Of a DNA stretch of 64,000 nt, positions 63,601-64,000 are shown piece by piece; within the stretch, counting starts at the first letter, position 1, and every line of letters begins with the position of its first letter. Made by a program: the position numbers and the translations under genes. Location of the stretch: positions 170,516-234,515 of the forward strand of contig NZ_LNYU01000054.1 in the NCBI RefSeq assembly GCF_001468135.1. Reading direction: 5' to 3'. Origin of the DNA: Legionella santicrucis. Lineage in GTDB: Bacteria; Pseudomonadota; Gammaproteobacteria; Legionellales; Legionellaceae. The notes below the pieces were generated by a model. That model was given only the letters and a program-made list of their open reading frames with translations, had not been told where the DNA came from and did not search any database.

Positions 63601-63879
63601 CGAGGAGAACTTCATCAGCGGTATCGTGCAGGGCAAGAAGATCAGTTAGGTGCCCTTGGACTGGTTTTAAATATCATTACACTTTGGAACACTATTTACA
63701 TGGATGCTGCCATTAATCAATTACGACAAGAAGGCTTCCCCGTATACGATGAAGATGTAGCCAGACTGTCCGCATATGGATATGGTCATATTAATATGCT
63801 CGGACGATATTCCTTTGCCATGCCAGATGAGGTAAAACGTGGTGAGTTAAGGCCATTAAGAACAACAGAAAAGCCTTAA
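60622..63879 (+). CDS. tnpA: Tn3-family transposase TnpA
   Basis: A 1085-residue transposase, slightly longer than Tn3 TnpA (~1000). The N-terminal DUF4158-type segment (MPVSFLSPVQCDNYAKYPTD) binds the ends. The DDE core shows GDIASADGMRFVVPVRT, RIMTDAGAYSDIVFGLFRL and GALGLVLNIITLWNTIYMDA, giving the first Asp, second Asp and the final Glu region. It appears intact. Its end overlaps the right inverted repeat by 6 bases. Confidence 0.94.
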   Translation: MPVSFLSPVQCDNYAKYPTDLPPDIVDSLFFLDDQDMEWIANKRGDFSRLGYALQLTTVRFIGAFISDLNQIPRVVIERVAIQIKVNDPESCISMYMKSEQRWRHAVEIRARYGYIEFAEKGSRYRLGRILCALCWTGTDRPGVLFDHAVGWLSTNKILLPGITVLERFVAEIRSRMESRLWRMLIKNLSASQQEKLNDLLVVEDDEHLSLLDKLRKGPVSISSTALVQALKRVESARNISVELPLYRIPACKIATLARFANTAKITAINRLPFERKMATLVAFANHFESDSQDDSLDVLSMVLRDLFSKAKQENKNTRLRTLKDLDQATATLVDACKLLLNTELCDHEIRDTIYTTVGHEALVSAVENATALIRPPSNVFYHELEQKEKTVQKFLPSLLRVINFDSNQAGKPLLASLEWLKGKQTDEPPMEIIGTSWKRNIVIKNECSVINWPQDEPRPTYRVIKKLVKTQDGIILHNDKLLYADLINKKIKEIVVPEKKQSQVEKLKKSILNMKEVQKNANNKELALITSITGRDSNRTTIDRTAYIFCVLDKLQSALKHRDVFISPSWRYADPRANLYSGSEWEAIRPMICRSLNLTIDPMLAITSLTDELHQVYRLVAANIDNNPAVRFETVKGNEELILTQLDALDEPPSLKALRAAVKAKLPRVDLPEMVLEIATRTGFADGFTHINEGSARAEDLLISLCAELLADACNTGREPFVREDIPALKRDRLVWVDQNYIRNETIMAVNAILVSAQNQIPLAKKWGGGDIASADGMRFVVPVRTVHAAPNPKYFKSGRGVTWYNLISNQRTGLNAVTVPGTLRDSLILLGVVLEQQTELQPTRIMTDAGAYSDIVFGLFRLLGLRFSPRLADMGGARFWRIDPLADYGKLNVLAKSRININLVPPEWDDILRLLASLKLGRVPAEGIMRTLQVADKPTRLAKAIAEIGRIDKTIHMLNYLHDESFRRQTLVQLNLGEGRHSLGRSVFHGKRGELHQRYRAGQEDQLGALGLVLNIITLWNTIYMDAAINQLRQEGFPVYDEDVARLSAYGYGHINMLGRYSFAMPDEVKRGELRPLRTTEKP

Positions 63880-63911
63880 GTCGGTTGGCTGTTCCATTGC
63901 TCCCCAAGCCC
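63874..63911 (-). repeat. Right terminal inverted repeat of the Tn3-family element
   Basis: The 38-base mirror of 57186-57223 with one mismatch. It overlaps the 3' end of tnpA. Flanking bases GAGAA differ from the left flank. Confidence 0.9.
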
Positions 63912-63930
63912 GAGAAATGAATTGTTTTAT

Positions 63931-64000
63931 ATGGTCAATAAACATGCCAATACAGACAAAAATGGTGACTCCTTATTTTTAGAAAACCCTGTTGATCTTG
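63931..64000 (+). CDS. Partial CDS at the window end
   Basis: ATG 63931 opens MVNKHANTDKNGDSLFLENP, continuing to the window edge. Not recognised; the composition looks coding. It begins 20 bases after the transposon, beside phbB and the cut stress gene, so a PHB-related protein is possible but unproven. Confidence 0.45.
   Translation, partial: MVNKHANTDKNGDSLFLENPVDL

Larger units (their letters stand above)
57186..63911. mobile_element. Tn3-family transposon with 38-bp inverted repeats and metal-resistance cargo
   Basis: The left repeat (57186-57223, from GGGTTTGGGGAGCAATGGAA) and right repeat (63874-63911) match over 38 bases with one T/C difference. Inside, in order: P-type ATPase, DUF302 protein, serine resolvase, a res-like region, TnpA. 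The 5-base flanks differ (ACAAC left, GAGAA right), so no target duplication is seen. Left junction cuts a universal stress gene; its remainder is not beyond the right end. Confidence 0.92.

Noticed and set aside
57181..63916. Target-site duplication of the Tn3 element
   Set aside because: The 5-base flanks ACAAC and GAGAA differ, so no duplication can be claimed.
1..64000. CRISPR array or cas genes
   Set aside because: No regularly spaced repeats and no Cas-like proteins were seen; the only dense repeat (27134-27640) is short and irregular.
1..64000. rRNA or tRNA genes
   Set aside because: No convincing RNA gene was recognised by eye; a covariance search would be needed to exclude one.

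Overview
The window reads as Legionella (or a close Legionellaceae relative). It is AT-rich and gene-dense, with an OXA-29/LoxA-type class D beta-lactamase, PHB-type acetoacetyl-CoA reductase, an ankyrin protein of effector type, a class C-like tandem serine hydrolase and many family-level drug-modifying enzymes. This assignment comes from recognising gene families, not from a database search.

Layout. 1-5.95 kb: a tight plus-strand run (methyltransferase, LD-carboxypeptidase, cupin, GNAT-cupin fusion, GNATs, phosphotransferase, truncated SDR). 6-16.6 kb: mostly minus-strand accessory enzymes (GNAT, D12 DNA methyltransferase fused to an ABM domain, MerR running into a frameshifted queF, APH-like kinases, GNAT-APH fusion, degenerate shikimate-kinase/LuxR fusion, AlkD, GyrI-like, EVE, VOC, WYL regulator). 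16.7-17.3 kb: decayed DUF167 and cupin genes. 17.3-25 kb: a nucleotidyltransferase, then a two-component locus in which histidine kinase and response regulator flank an ankyrin/caspase-like protein and are followed by an ATP-grasp gene and an unknown gene. Three of these genes share one promoter architecture with an 11-bp direct repeat. 25.2-27.1 kb: HTH-MNT, HEPN and a frameshifted aadA-like gene. 27.1-27.65 kb: a cluster of TGTAGCA heptamers. 27.9-32.2 kb: GNATs, pdxH, NIF3-like and DUF3987 genes. 32.3-39.3 kb: a six-gene blaI-blaR1-blaOXA operon with two BlaI-type dyads; its BlaR1 carries an FtsI-like sensor. 39.4-43.7 kb: tandem beta-lactamase-fold protein and a TipA-like MerR. 43.8-51.05 kb: a seven-gene, translationally coupled operon (ABC-F, ABC exporter, nucleotidyltransferase, GrpB-GNAT, triple GNAT, DUF1653, AAA) with a possible attenuator leader. 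51.2-53.8 kb: two damaged diguanylate cyclases and a lone REC domain. 53.9-57.2 kb: methyltransferase, NhaA, PhbB and a universal stress gene cut by a transposon. 57.186-63.911 kb: a complete Tn3-family transposon with 38-bp inverted repeats carrying a metal P-type ATPase and a DUF302 gene.

Themes. Thirteen or so GNAT domains, four APH-like kinases and four nucleotidyltransferases lie among unusual two- and three-domain fusions. This looks like an accessory small-molecule modification and defence repertoire. Three genes (queF, aadA-like, CZB-GGDEF) are each one base short of an intact frame, so either base-call errors or real decay should be considered.
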